Positions 10,546 to 20,154 of a stretch of DNA of 28,734 nucleotides are shown here, piece after piece. Position numbers and translations under genes: made by a program. Every line of letters begins with the position of its first letter. Positions within the stretch are counted from its first letter, which is position 1. This DNA comes from Chara braunii (taxonomy: Eukaryota > Streptophyta > Charophyceae > Charales > Characeae), in the NCBI GenBank assembly GCA_003427395.1, contig BFEA01000030.1, positions 1,964,406-1,993,139 of the forward strand, given 5' to 3'. The notes under the pieces were generated by a model that worked only from the letters and a program-made list of their open reading frames with translations, searched no databases and had not been told where the DNA came from.

Positions 10546-10677
10546 TTGAACCTTGAGTTTCGAGGGATCAACATCGCGTTCGTAGAGCACTCCTCTCAAA
10601 GTCTTCTCCTCCTGCTTCTCCTCTTACACCTCAGCCTTCCCGTCACCTTCTCCCCCTTCTATCTCCCCTGTCGCAAC

Positions 10678-10684
10678 TATAAAA
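10678..10684 (+). promoter_or_regulatory. Probable TATA box of the right LTR
   Basis: TATAAAA is followed about 25-35 bases later by a pyrimidine-rich stretch with CTCTCTTACG near 10706, a plausible start site. It lies upstream of the region shared with the left LTR, as expected for U3/R. No other TATA-like box as good was noticed between 9343 and 11270. Confidence 0.5.
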
Positions 10685-11270
10685 CCCGCAAGCGCATCCG
10701 CAAATCTCTCTTACGTTCTCGACTCTCAAGCCAACTTTCGGGAAGCAGTGGCTAGGCAGAGTGTTTGAAGCGAGTTGGAAAGTCCTGTCGGGCTGACGAT
10801 AGGCTGGCCGGTTGTGCGTCGGATCGCCACGACGGACTGTGGGATCTGGATGAACCGTGTCGAGTTTATGACAGCGGGGTGACGATCGCAGTGGTGGGAG
10901 TTAGCACGCGACGGCTGGGATCGTCGGTGCGGGTATGAGGATCGATGATCAGAGTTGAGTTAATTGGCCCGGGGCCATATTGGAATTAACGGCGAATGCG
11001 CCTTTGTTGCGGATTGTTATCTTTGGCGTGAGTGTACGGCGGTGACGCCGAACTTTTCTCTTTCCGGACCTTGTCATCTTTTATTTTGATTTTCTTTCCC
11101 TTGACTCTCTCCCTCTCTCTCTCTCTCTCTCTCTTTTTTCTCTCTCTTCCTCTTTTTGAATGATGATGCGTCTGAATGATTATCCCTCTCCTGAATGGGA
11201 ATGAGTTTGCATCTTGTTTCTGTGTGAAAGAACTTCTTCCGGAACTCTTCCATTAGTTTCCTAGGTAATC
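10685..11270 (+). other. Right LTR, part not covered by the left copy
   Basis: No ORF or RNA gene recognised. It would be transcribed leader (R/U5) if the TATA box at 10678 is used. A (CT)n microsatellite lies at 11105-11134, and pyrimidine-rich DNA surrounds it. Confidence 0.4.
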
Positions 11271-11366
11271 CTCCTATGCAAGGACCCTGTCTTCTTGTCT
11301 TGTGAACGGTGGATGCGTGTGTAATGTGCAATGCGATCTATCCTTTCCTGTGCATGTCTCATTTTN
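11271..11366 (+). repeat. 95-bp exact duplicate ending in an N, likely contig-overlap artefact
   Basis: Positions 11271-11365 repeat exactly at 11367-11461, separated by one N. Window positions 1-95 are the same sequence. An exact copy abutting a single N is what results when two contigs with overlapping ends are scaffolded without merging. The real LTR probably has one copy. Confidence 0.7.
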
Positions 11367-12553
11367 CTCCTATGCAAGGACCCTGTCTTCTTGTCTTGTG
11401 AACGGTGGATGCGTGTGTAATGTGCAATGCGATCTATCCTTTCCTGTGCATGTCTCATTTTTACACCTTCCACAGTGGATGCATGCATGGAGACGTGTGA
11501 CTCTTTTTGATTAGACGATTGTCGTCGGGATTTTGTCCGAGAATGCAAGAGTGTTTAGATGTGTAGCTCTGAGTGCACTGCGCATGCCATCTACCTTATG
11601 CTGTCCGGCATCAGTAGCCCACCCACGAGGCGGCCTCGAGAAACAAGGCGTCAGGGATCACATCGCGCTGGCTAACTAAACTTGAGTCGCGATCGGCCCC
11701 GTCAGTTGTATGCATGATTAAACAGACGAGTGTTTTTCCCCCTTTTTTGGTAGAAAAGGATTGATTGAGGATTATTTCCTCTTCGTGATTGATATGTGGA
11801 CTGACAAGTACCCTCCGATCGGGCGTCAACCTCCCGTACCTCCCATACCCACACGACCTTTTCCCTACAACGAGGAAAGGACACGTGTATGTGAGTGGGA
11901 CGTACGAGAAGTTGTTGCACAGATCGGCGGACGATACTACTCCCCCCCTGGCAAACCGTTGCTCGGGGTTCGTAGAGGCTGGGTTTGTTATTGTCGACAC
12001 ACACTTCCCACCCTACTCAATATTGCTCCTCTTTAACGAACTGGTCGTTATCCCGTGGACGGCGGTAGCGCCCCATTGGCCTCGAACCTTGTGCACGGAG
12101 TGCCAGTGTTTCGATCGCTACGAAGCGAAGGGCTTCCACTACCGAATACGGAGTGAGGACGAGCACAAGGAGAGAGCCACGCGTCTGCGACCCTCCTCAT
12201 CAGATTCAGAACTGACCAACAAACGACGACAGGACTTGATCCGAAAACGAGACACGCGAAGCGTGCCGAAGCCCTTCCGCTCTAAACGACGGGCCGTAGC
12301 ACGGTGGGAAGCCCGACAATGCTTCCTAGATTGAATGTGGATTTTTCTCTCTTCGTGCCGTGTCCGCGCGCGCATTCTGCGACGCGCGAAAACAATCGAC
12401 TTGCTTCATCGGACCAACACAGGGGATTTCAGTTCCATCTGTGTCCCCACACTCAATTTCCAAAAATTCTTGGCACACCCCATCTTGCTGTTTTTCTGGG
12501 CCTCTTTCCGCACAATTAACACTCCGAACGAAAGACAGCACAGGGTGTGAGGT
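11367..12553 (+). repeat. Right (3') LTR, portion matching the left LTR
   Basis: Aligns with 1-1187 over the same length, with about 59 substitutions (roughly 51 transitions, 8 transversions by hand) and no indel. It ends GTGAGGT at 12553, and the following bases differ from the primer binding site beside the left copy. The plus frame at 11789 stops earlier (12334) than its counterpart in the left LTR because of a TGA. Confidence 0.87.
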
Positions 12554-12562
12554 TGCGCGTCA

Positions 12563-14025
12563 CAAGCACCTGTTCAACCATATGTTGCTCCACCTCTTCC
12601 ACCTCCGCTCTTGCACGCTCCACCATCTCCGGCAGCCGCTGGCGCTATTATCCCGTTCCAACCCCTGCAGCACGTGATTGTTCCCTTCCAACAACCTCCA
12701 CCACAAGGGGGTATGAACGGCAATGGACATCGTGGCTGGAATGGTAGACCACGAGATGGTGATGGTGAAGGTTAATGATTCTGCGGGAAATTTGGAACGA
12801 AAGGAGAGAAGAAAGGGAGAGGAGACGTGAAGAGGAGGATAGAAGAGCAAGAGAGGAACATGCGAGACTGGCCAGGGAAGAAGAGCAGCGCAGGATTGAA
12901 GTGGAAGAAAAGCGGGAAGCGGATCGCGAAGCAAGACTGGCCAAGATCGTCAGAGAACAGATGGAAGAAATCGATTCGAAGAAACAGAAAGACTCCGCTG
13001 AAGCTAGCAAGAAAGGTTGGGACAAGGTCGATCCTCCTGTCAAGGAAGGAGAGAGTAGTAAGAGCGGCAAATGCAGTGAGAGCAAGAAGCGTGACCAAGA
13101 CGCAATGGCTGAGAACTTGAACAACTCCCAACAAGCGGGCATCGGCAGACAACGAGTAGAGGGTGCTGCTGCCGCATTAGATACGGGACTGATCAGAATG
13201 GACATTGATAGTGTAAGAAAAACACAGGAATAGCAAGCAGCTATGTTTCGCTAAATGTTGTCCTGTTTGGAAGCAATTAGACAGCAGGGCGCAGGGTTGG
13301 TTCCTCCTCAAATACCAAATCAGCAGAGCACAGGGGGGGTTCCTCCTCAAAATCCGGACCCACACGCTTCCTACTTTGCTGGCTCTCAGTCTCATCCTCA
13401 CCCCCCCCCTCCTCCTGTTCATCCGCCTCCGGCTCCTATGCAGGCTCAACCTGCCAAGCCCGCTGCCACGCCTGCACCTCCTCCCACCTCCGCTCCCTCT
13501 CCCCCTCCCCCTCCTCCTGTTCCTGCGCCTGCAACTACGTGCTCACCTCCCCCAGCTCCTTAGGAGCCGACACGTCGCGTTGCTGCAACTGAGCCAGGTC
13601 CATTTAGATCGCATTCAGATCAGGATTGCACCCCGACAGGGAGCGGGTTCTCAGCCAGATTGGCGGGGATGTTTGCATCGGTGGCAAGGAATGCCTCAAG
13701 GAGGAGACCGAATGGTATATCCATCAATGAAGTACCTGTTACTGAGGGCCTTGGCTTCGACAGAGTTATCAGGGGGAAGAAGGTTGTTGTAGTTGGCCCA
13801 GGGGCAGAAGGCAGGAAGAAATATGTTGAAGATTTTGCGAGAATTTTGTTCGCAAAAGCAAAGCATGAGTTAGAGGAATTGTGCAAGAAGGACCAAATCA
13901 AGTACGTTAATAAGAAAATTACTTCCAAGGCTTTTCCTTGACTACGGGCTATCGACGCCTACGGTGAGATTGATGAGGAGGAGGAAGAATATGAGGAGGA
14001 GACCCAAGAAGAGAATCCCTCCTAA
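12563..14025 (+). pseudogene. PLE copy 1 N-terminal region: Pro/Gly-rich, coiled coil, basic domain
   Basis: 12563-12775 codes Gln/Pro-rich then Gly/Asn-rich text (MNGNGHRGWNGRPRDGDGEG) and stops at TAA. In copy 2 a Gly/Asn-rich segment runs straight into a CCHC knuckle. Here the knuckle seems deleted. From 12775, in a new frame, come about 75 residues of Arg/Glu-rich helix (EEEDRRAREEHARLAREEEQ) predicted as coiled coil. After stops at 13231, 13252 and 13561 come a Pro-rich linker and a segment with DRVIRGKKVVVVGPG and FAKAKHELEELCKKD. TGA at 13939 and TAA at 14023 end the acidic tail. The role may be Gag-like nucleic acid binding, which is inference. Confidence 0.5.
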
Positions 14026-14564
14026 TGATCTATCGACACCCCCTCCGCATGGAGCCAACTAGAGAGAATCAGGTGTGATAAGACGAAGGAGGGGTGGAAA
14101 GGGAGTCGAGATTGTGAGACTGACAAATTCATTAGGTTCCTGGTCATATTCCTTGCTCTGACAGGACAATTACAATGGATGGGAAATTTTGCCGGTGATT
14201 GGGTTCAGCTGCTACAGAATGGTGTGCATCTGGGTGAGTATGACGGCCCCTGTGTGTACGCACTGGTCTCTCCATGGTTCAAAGCCACCTACATACGGGA
14301 TCGTTGAATGTGAGATGGGAAGAGCACGTTAGGAGATCGAAGTACTCTGGAGATGGAAGAAATCATAGGCTGCGAAGATGGCTGCAACGCAAGCACTCGT
14401 CCAGTTATGTGGTTATCCCCATTGCCTTCCCTAGGAGGGAAGAGATCCGTGAGGTTGAAGTTGGGCTTATATCCAAATGGACACCGGTCTTGAATTGTGT
14501 GAAGAAGAAAAAAAGAGGGTCATGTATAGGAGAAAAGAACGTCGAGAACGAAGATCATTTCTGA
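14026..14564 (+). pseudogene. PLE copy 1 GIY-YIG endonuclease
   Basis: The first half, GPCVYALVSPWFKATYI (about 14245-14295), is the GIY...YI part and is in the frame of the preceding region. One extra base near 14296 moves the protein to the next frame, which reads GSLNVRWEEHVRR, so YIG is split by the frameshift. The catalytic-type Arg (VRWEEH) follows. The second half has LRRWLQRK, YVVIPIAFPR and a conserved-type Glu in REVEVGLISKWTPVLN, the usual end of PLE-type GIY-YIG domains. It would nick target DNA for priming. TGA ends it at 14562. Confidence 0.65.
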
Positions 14565-14934
14565 GTGCTAATGAGGGTTGGGTTCACAAAGACGGTAGTA
14601 CAGGAGAAGTAGTAAAATGACAGACATCGTCCATATCCCTTTTTGTGCCTGATCCCTGACTCCCCTCTTCCTCCTCCTGCTACTCTCTCATTGCGGCCCT
14701 CGACAAGCTACTAGGGAAAGGAGATGTACATGTGATGGTTCGCAGTTTTGGTGGCGAATGGTTCTTCGATTCGTGGAGTAAACTATGTCGCACTTTTGGT
14801 TGGTCAGTTGTGGAATACGGAGGGGTAAAATCTATTCTGAAGAATTAAAAAAAAGAATTTTGTATGGGAGGGGTTTTCTATTTTGTTAGACTATTTTTCC
14901 TGCCCATAAGAGGATAGAGATTATTTTTCCTGCA
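14565..14934 (+). other. Degenerate PLE sequence between nuclease and LINE
   Basis: Frame 14697-14847 still reads protein-like text (LDKLLGKGDVHVMVRSFGG, then FGWSVVEYGG), so the PLE ORF probably continued here. From about 14850 it is A/T-rich, with a direct repeat of ATTTTTCCTGC (at about 14893 and 14923) just before the LINE sequence starts. No RT is present. Confidence 0.4.
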
Positions 14935-16077
14935 CGAATCAAAGCCAACACAAGAGCAACTACAATAGAGGGACTGAAAACCCTCACTAACCCGGTGAGG
15001 ACAGCGGATACCAGTGAAGAAATTATGGAAGTGGCCAAAGAACTCGACCAAGACTTATACCAGACGAAGACCTAAGCACCTATCCCAAGCCGTACATTGG
15101 AAGCAAGACGAAGGATGCTACAGTGCCTGGAACGAACGATATTGTCTGAACAAGCAGAAGAGATGGACAAACCCCTATCACTAGATAAGTTGCTGCAGGC
15201 GCTCAAGAGCATGAACAACGATAAGGCACCAGACATTGATGGACTAACAAAGGAATTTTGGGAAAAATTCTGGCCGAGCCTAGGGGGCGACCTTCTAAAC
15301 TTTTACGGGGACAATTTTGAGAAAGGGGGTCTTGGCAGCTTTCTCAGCAACAGCGTTGTCACACTACTGTATAAGAAGGGAGACAAAGAAGACATTAGGG
15401 ATTATAGACACATTTCCTTACTCACCCTTCCATACAAAATTCCGGCCAAGACCTTGGCTGCCAGAATTATAAGAATAACTGATAAATGCTTCCATATTGA
15501 CCAAACGGGCTTCATCCCTGGACGCTACATTCTGGACAATGTGCTGACCCTAAATGGAACAGCTAACAAAGTCAGAGAAAGGAGAATAAACACAGTCATT
15601 CTCTTTTTCGATTTTGAAAAAGTTTACAACCAGGTCAATTGGTCGTTCATGGACGCTAGTATGGAGCGCATGGGGATGGGACCAGTTTTCAGGAAATGGG
15701 TCCAGGTTTTATACAGTGATGCTTCCGGCTGCGTACAGATTAACAGTTTCCTGTCTGATAGATATCAAATATCACGTTCAGTGAGACAAGGGGACCCACT
15801 TGCCCCTTCTATCTTCCTATTTGTGATGGAAGCCATCGCTTTCTTCCTGCAGAAAGACCCGTCTATTCACAGACTCCCGGAGGTCAACGTGGGGACGTCT
15901 CACCACCTCAAGTTCCCGACAGTAATATTGTTCGCAAACGACATGATGGTACTGATCAGAGCATCAAACTCGTCCTTTATGGCGTTGTCCAGGGCAATGG
16001 AAGCATTCAGAGAATTTCAGACTGACATCCGAAATGAATATCAACTGGAAGAAAACCATAGGCTGGTGGCTCTCTGA
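14935..16077 (+). pseudogene. LINE ORF2, reverse transcriptase domain
   Basis: Frame read from 14935 with TAA near 15073, then open to TGA 16075. Landmarks: ALKSMNNDKAPDIDGLTKEF (RT start), RHISLLTLPYKI, QTGFIPGRYILDNV, motif A FFDFEKVYNQVNW, motif B RQGDPLAPSIFLFV, motif C FANDMM at about 15931-15948. The usual FADD or YADD box has become FAND: codon 15937-15939 is AAC where GAC is expected, and the motif A pattern has Asn in VYN where Asp is usual. With loss of a metal-binding Asp this copy should be inactive even without the stops. Confidence 0.9.
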
Positions 16078-16143
16078 GGAGCAAATCCCAAATCTCCAAG
16101 GGCCGGCGGCTGACATGTCCTGGGACGCGCCATAATCACCCAC

Positions 16144-17392
16144 TTGTTACCTAGGTATTCTCATGACACGGAAGGGTCTGGCGCCCCAGATGGCAAGAAC
16201 ATGTTAGCGAAGCAGCTGAATAAGCTTGGGAGATGGGGGAATACATTTACTTCATTGCTTGGCAGCGTGTTGGTCCTAAACAGTTTTCTCCATGATGTGG
16301 TACATTGCTGCGGTATGGACAATTCCAGACAACTCACTAAAGGAACTAAACCGGGTAGCGATAACATACCTTTGGACGGGCAATCCCAACAAGGGAAGTT
16401 GTATCCCCAAGATAGCTTGGCAGTACATTGCAAGGAAACCAATACAAGGGGGGCTAGGAATCATTGACCCGAGGTGCGAGACAAAAGCCCTTCAAGCAAA
16501 ATGGATAGTTCGGCTGCTGATGAAACCAGAAACGGCATGAAACAAGCTTGCCCTGGACAGCATAAGGGCTCTAGCCCCGGTGCTATCGCCAAGCAACATG
16601 ACGGGTTTATTCTGGGTAATAAACAAGGAATGGTCTTTGAAAAATGTGAGAAGAAGATCCAGGGGGGAAATAGAGCAGAACATGGACAACCGCCAAACGT
16701 CGTATTGGGCGGCTCTCATCTGGATCTGGAGAGAAATAATGCCGAAAAAAACCAACATACCCAAATCAAAGGAGGAGGTGTTGAGGCAGCCATTATTTGG
16801 CAACGAGTGGTTAAGGAGCGAAAGTGACGAACCCTTGTTCTTAAACTACAAATGGTTATCTTGGGTAAAGAACGGGGTTTGGATAGTTGGACACCTGTGG
16901 AACAACGAAAAGAAAGAATGGGTATCTGAGCAGGAGCTAAGCACACTGCTGAAGGGCTGTCACAGGAGAGGTCCTAACCTGCAGTACATTACTAATCTTG
17001 TCCCTCAGGAGTGAAAAGATGTGTTGAAACAATGGGGGCATTGGAGAAGCGGTGAGTGGGGGGTCAGAATACAAGAGAACCACCCCTCTAGGGCTTTCCA
17101 ATTCTCGCATTTACAGCAAGGACCTGATACTCAAGCGGTGTTCACTTCCTTTCTGATCACACACTCCACGAGGGGTATGCCGTCGATTATGAATATCAAC
17201 GTGGAAACCATAGCTATGGAATACTTCTTGCTCGGGAAAGTAAGAGTGTTGGGCACATGGCCGAAGTTCATCTTCAGGTATGACACGGCAATTCAAAATT
17301 TGGAATTCGACCCGGAGGAGTGGGCGTGGAAACCAGACAAGAAGACAAACGTTAAGAAACACACTCCATACAGGACTACACGGTCAAACTAG
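16144..17392 (+). pseudogene. LINE ORF2, region between RT and zinc finger
   Basis: Around 16078-16290 the protein sense is scrambled by frameshifts. From 16292 one frame carries ITYLWTGNPNKGSCIPKIAW and ARKPIQGGLGIIDP, the standard post-RT block of plant LINEs, and continues through TGA at 16538 and 17012 with Trp-rich text (SYWAALIWIWREIMPKK, WEWGVRIQENHPS-like) to TAG 17390. I see no further catalytic motif. Confidence 0.75.
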
Positions 17393-18168
17393 GATACAAA
17401 CTCCTGTTAAAAACAAAAGACCCAGAGTCGGTGATCAAGGCCAGGTGGCAGAAGTTACTAGGACAGGAAGCGGATAAGATCACAAAGATCCCGTGAAAAA
17501 TATACAAAAGGATCAGACCAGTCAAAATCAGAAGCCTTCAATGGTTGATAACATACGCAGCACTACCGGTCAATCAATGGCTTCATGTTAGGCGAAAGGG
17601 CTTCGTCCCTGATAGTGCTGATCAATGTGAGGTGTGTACGGAGAACGNTGTAGAGGATATAGTACACTGCCTAATCTACTGTAGGGAGGCGACGGACTAC
17701 TGGGCGAGAGCATCGACCCTCTGGGATTCCCTTTTCTCTACCCCTTTCCTTGAACAACCCATTCAACTTCTCCTTCTGATTAACATCACTGAACAGCCCC
17801 GGAAAGCAGAAAGGATTTGGTATGGACTCATCAGGAAGGTGACCCTATGGGTATATGGAAGGAAAGATGCAGCAGAACGATTGAAGGTTTCTCCAGCGCA
17901 CGTGAGATGATCTGGACAGAGACGAAGGTAATGATACAGGCAGAGATCCTGTGCAGATGGAGGAAGATAAAATTATCTTGGTCGGAGGATGAAGAGCAGT
18001 AAAGGAAGGCTAGACGAAGCTTCAACAGGACATGGCTGATAGACGGGAAAGTCGCTGAGCTACGGGACGATCACTTCTATTGGAAGGAATGGCACAACTT
18101 TAACTCAGGAAGGAATGCCGGACAGCGGAGCGCAGCGCACGGACAACGCACCCCCGGACCAGGACTCT
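17374..18168 (+). pseudogene. LINE ORF2 C-terminus with RT-associated zinc finger
   Basis: A new frame begins near 17374 (DYTVKLGYKLLLK), with TGA near 17494, then KIRSLQWLITYAALPVNQWL and the cysteine/histidine set QCEVC...DIVHCLIYC, the zinc-binding reverse transcriptase C-terminal domain of LINEs. One ambiguous base (17647) falls inside. That frame stops at 17908, and a third frame carries the end (ILCRWRKIKLSW, WLIDGKVAELRDDHFYW) to about 18168. Confidence 0.8.
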
Positions 18169-18659
18169 AAAGAGAAAACTTTCGGACTCGGACCACCACA
18201 CTCGGGGAGTAGCAGTCGGGGTCTGGTAATACGCAAACGGGAGGCGAGAGCAAGGGAGGAGAGGTTCTAAAAAGGACTCTCCCAATGAGGAACGGGGTTT
18301 AGGGTTTAGGGTTGAGGGTTTAGTAGACCTCAAGAGAAGGGAGAAGGCTTAATGGGTTATGGGATATGGCGACGTAGGGGCAGAACCGAGGAAGGGAAAA
18401 GCACAGGCTGCAGGCATAAAGTAATGACGGGCGGACTCTTTGAAGGGAAATAAGGAAAAGACAGCTGGTGACCCACGGGCAGGGCTGAGGAGGGGGAAAG
18501 CACAGGCAAGCAGAATTTGCAGAAACAATGGACGACTTCTTTCTAGGCGGCAATGGATTATGTGGCAGAGCTGGTTTTTCAGTTATGAGAGGAAAGAGTG
18601 AGTCAGGGCAAGCTGATAGTCAATCCTCCACCTATGGTGGAGTAATCAATGTTGTTCAG
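18169..18659 (+). other. LINE 3' untranslated region
   Basis: No ORF. It contains A/G-rich DNA, the telomere-like array at 18298-18323 and a partly repeated pair of GGGGAAAGCACAGGC-like segments near 18396 and 18492. It leads directly into the duplicated tail. Confidence 0.6.
18298..18323 (+). repeat. Short plant-type telomeric repeat array
   Basis: TTTAGGG, TTTAGGG, TTGAGGG, TTTAG in tandem (3.7 units, one variant), preceded by GGGG. It lies in the LINE 3' untranslated region, so it may be part of the element rather than a former chromosome end. Confidence 0.75.
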
Positions 18660-18955
18660 GGGTCCTCCGGCCAAACGGGAGGAATCGTGAGTTTTTTGCT
18701 GTAATGTAATATATTTTTTGACTTGCCGGTGTAATAGAAACCGGACTGACGCTCCCCAGAATAGAAGGAGTCAGGACCATAAGGCCCTGTTTAAAAAAAA
18801 AAGGGTCCTCCGGCCAAACGGGAGGAATCGTGAGTTTTTTGCTGTAATGTAATATATTTTTTGACTTGCCGGTGGAATATGAACCGGACTGACGCTCCCC
18901 AGAATAGAAGGAGCCAGGACCATAAGGCCCTGTTTAAAAAAAAAAAAAAAAAAAA
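18660..18955 (+). repeat. Tandem duplicated LINE tail with two poly(A) runs
   Basis: Unit 1 is 18660-18802 and unit 2 is 18803-18955, offset 143. They share about 130 bases with four differences by eye, and each ends in poly(A) (10 and 21 A). Both begin GGGTCCTCCGGCC and contain CTTGCCGGTG and GACGCTCCCCAG. Confidence 0.85.
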
Positions 18956-18957
18956 GG

Positions 18958-19798
18958 AACTACGGGAACAATGGTAACAATGGAGGGTGGGGTGGTAGGC
19001 AGAACGGATCGGTCTGTTACGAATGCGGAAAGCCTGGGCACTTTGCTAGAGACTGTTGGACCAAACGGGGTCGACCGGCCCAACAAGAAGATGATATATA
19101 TGTTCGTCAGGAACCTTATGAAGGAGAAGGAGGAGGAATGGAGAAAAAAAAACGAAGAAGAACAAATGAGACTGAAGGAAGAGGAAGAACTTAACGGGAG
19201 ATGGATATTACTAGGAGGAGAGAAGAAATGAAACTTCTATTACAGGCCGAGGTCATAGAGAAGTGGCGGAAACAGCAAAGAAGAGGCGGTGGACAAAGCA
19301 AGAGAGAAGACAGAGAATGTGACGAAGAATATCAACCCAAAAATTTCACCGAGGAGCGTAGTGATCGCGAAGAAGAAATCGAAGGAAAAGTCGAAGACGC
19401 CAGCTATGAAGAAGAAGTTGAACAGACGGGCGGTCTTATCAAGCATGTCTTCAAGTTCGGACAACAGCAGCAGTTCGGGTTCCGAAGATTCAACCGATAC
19501 AGACGAAGAAGCTCTGCGCATACTAAGGATGCTCCGACGAGAAAAGAAGAAATCGAAGACTGGCAAGAAGAAGTCTCGAGGAAGACTGACTAAGAAGACT
19601 CCGACTAGAACCTATGAACGGGGTGAATGCTCGAAGAAGACCCCGACTACGACGCACGAACGGGGGGACTGTTCCAAGAAGTTTACTACACCTTCACCGC
19701 CTGCCAAGTTCGAGGCCTACGAACCAAGAACCCCGCTTGAGAACGGTTACAAAGGCATAGCGGTCGGCTGCTCGCGCGAAGGCTTCGTAGATTACTAA
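18958..19798 (+). pseudogene. PLE copy 2 N-terminal region: CCHC knuckle and charged coiled coil
   Basis: Gly/Asn-rich text leads into a perfect CCHC knuckle ([16 protein letters not shown], about 19012-19059). Near 19100 the sense moves to the next frame (KEEEWRKKNEEEQMRLKEEE, coiled coil), then to another (EEMKLLLQAEVIEKWRKQQ), and back at 19289 to a long open frame rich in Lys and Ser (AKKKSKEKSKTPAMKKKLNR, then a SSSSDNSSSSGSEDSTD stretch) with two near-copies of a 12-residue ERGECSKKTPTT-type motif. It ends at TAA 19796-19798. A Gag-like RNA-binding role is inferred from the knuckle. Confidence 0.6.
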
Positions 19799-19808
19799 GA
19801 AAGACAAT

Positions 19809-20048
19809 ATGATTATGGAACTGGTCAAGAGACAAACAGATCGGGCTTACGAAGGCTTCTTCGACACAACTACCAAGAAAGGGAAGACGGTTATCAGGGA
19901 TGACCAAGATGATGAAGGGAGAGACATTGCAGCTACTGAGGCAGCCAAGTCCACAATGAATACGAGAAGTAAGACTCGTGTGGCTTCTACCCCGCGGATC
20001 ATTCTCCGCTTTGCGCCTTTGAAGGAGACCGATGTTGCATCCGATTGA
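19809..20048 (+). pseudogene. PLE copy 2 spacer before the nuclease
   Basis: Short open frame (79 codons) with charged text (KRQTDRAYEGFFDTTTKKGK, then RSKTRVASTPRIILRFAPLK) ending at TGA 20046. It is probably part of the same broken polyprotein as its neighbours. From 20049 to 20154 there is no clear frame. No motif recognised. Confidence 0.35.
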
Positions 20049-20154
20049 CTAGCGGAGCCCCCGTCCACCTATGAGTTGTGGAAGAGTTTGAGGTCATGCA
20101 TGAAAGATCTGACTACCCTTAGGGGGAAGGGTATGTCTGGGGCCCCCGTCCACG

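Larger units (their letters stand above)
1..12553 (+). mobile_element. Ty3/gypsy-type LTR retrotransposon, decayed, unusually long
   Basis: Two direct repeats (1-1187 and 11367-12553) flank a primer binding site, gag, protease, RT, RNase H and integrase in Ty3/gypsy order (integrase after RNase H). Three more ORFs follow integrase before the right LTR. The left LTR is cut by the window start, so the full element exceeds 12.5 kb. Pol carries in-frame stops at 4413, 5034, 5553, 5589, 5766, 6806 and 7037, plus a frame change near 6452, so this copy cannot act alone. The LTRs differ at about 59 of 1187 positions by hand count, so insertion is not recent. It appears inserted into a Penelope-like relic that resumes at 12554. 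The target duplication cannot be checked because the left flank is outside the window. Confidence 0.9.
12554..14860 (+). mobile_element. Relic of a permuted Penelope-like element (copy 1)
   Basis: Read mostly in one frame from 12775 to 14303: charged coiled coil, Pro-rich linker, conserved-looking basic segment, acidic stretch, then a GIY-YIG nuclease finishing in another frame. A Pro/Gly-rich segment (12563-12772) precedes it. No RT follows before the LINE begins near 14935. The plan matches the second element at 18956-23640, which does have an RT. The LTR element seems to have landed in its 5' part. Confidence 0.6.
14935..18955 (+). mobile_element. 5'-truncated LINE (non-LTR retrotransposon)
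   Basis: L1-type ORF2 remains: pre-RT linker, RT, C-terminal zinc-binding region, 3' untranslated region and poly(A). The endonuclease and ORF1 are missing, as in typical 5'-truncated insertions. Three frame changes and several stops show decay. The right end is a duplicated tail with two poly(A) runs (18793-18802 and 18935-18955). No clear target-site duplication was found: the left flank is PLE copy 1 beyond its nuclease, the right flank is the 5' part of PLE copy 2. Confidence 0.85.

Noticed and set aside
9836-10574. Long minus-strand Arg/Lys/Glu-rich frames
   Set aside because: They are the reverse of pyrimidine-rich promoter DNA; low complexity and no domain.
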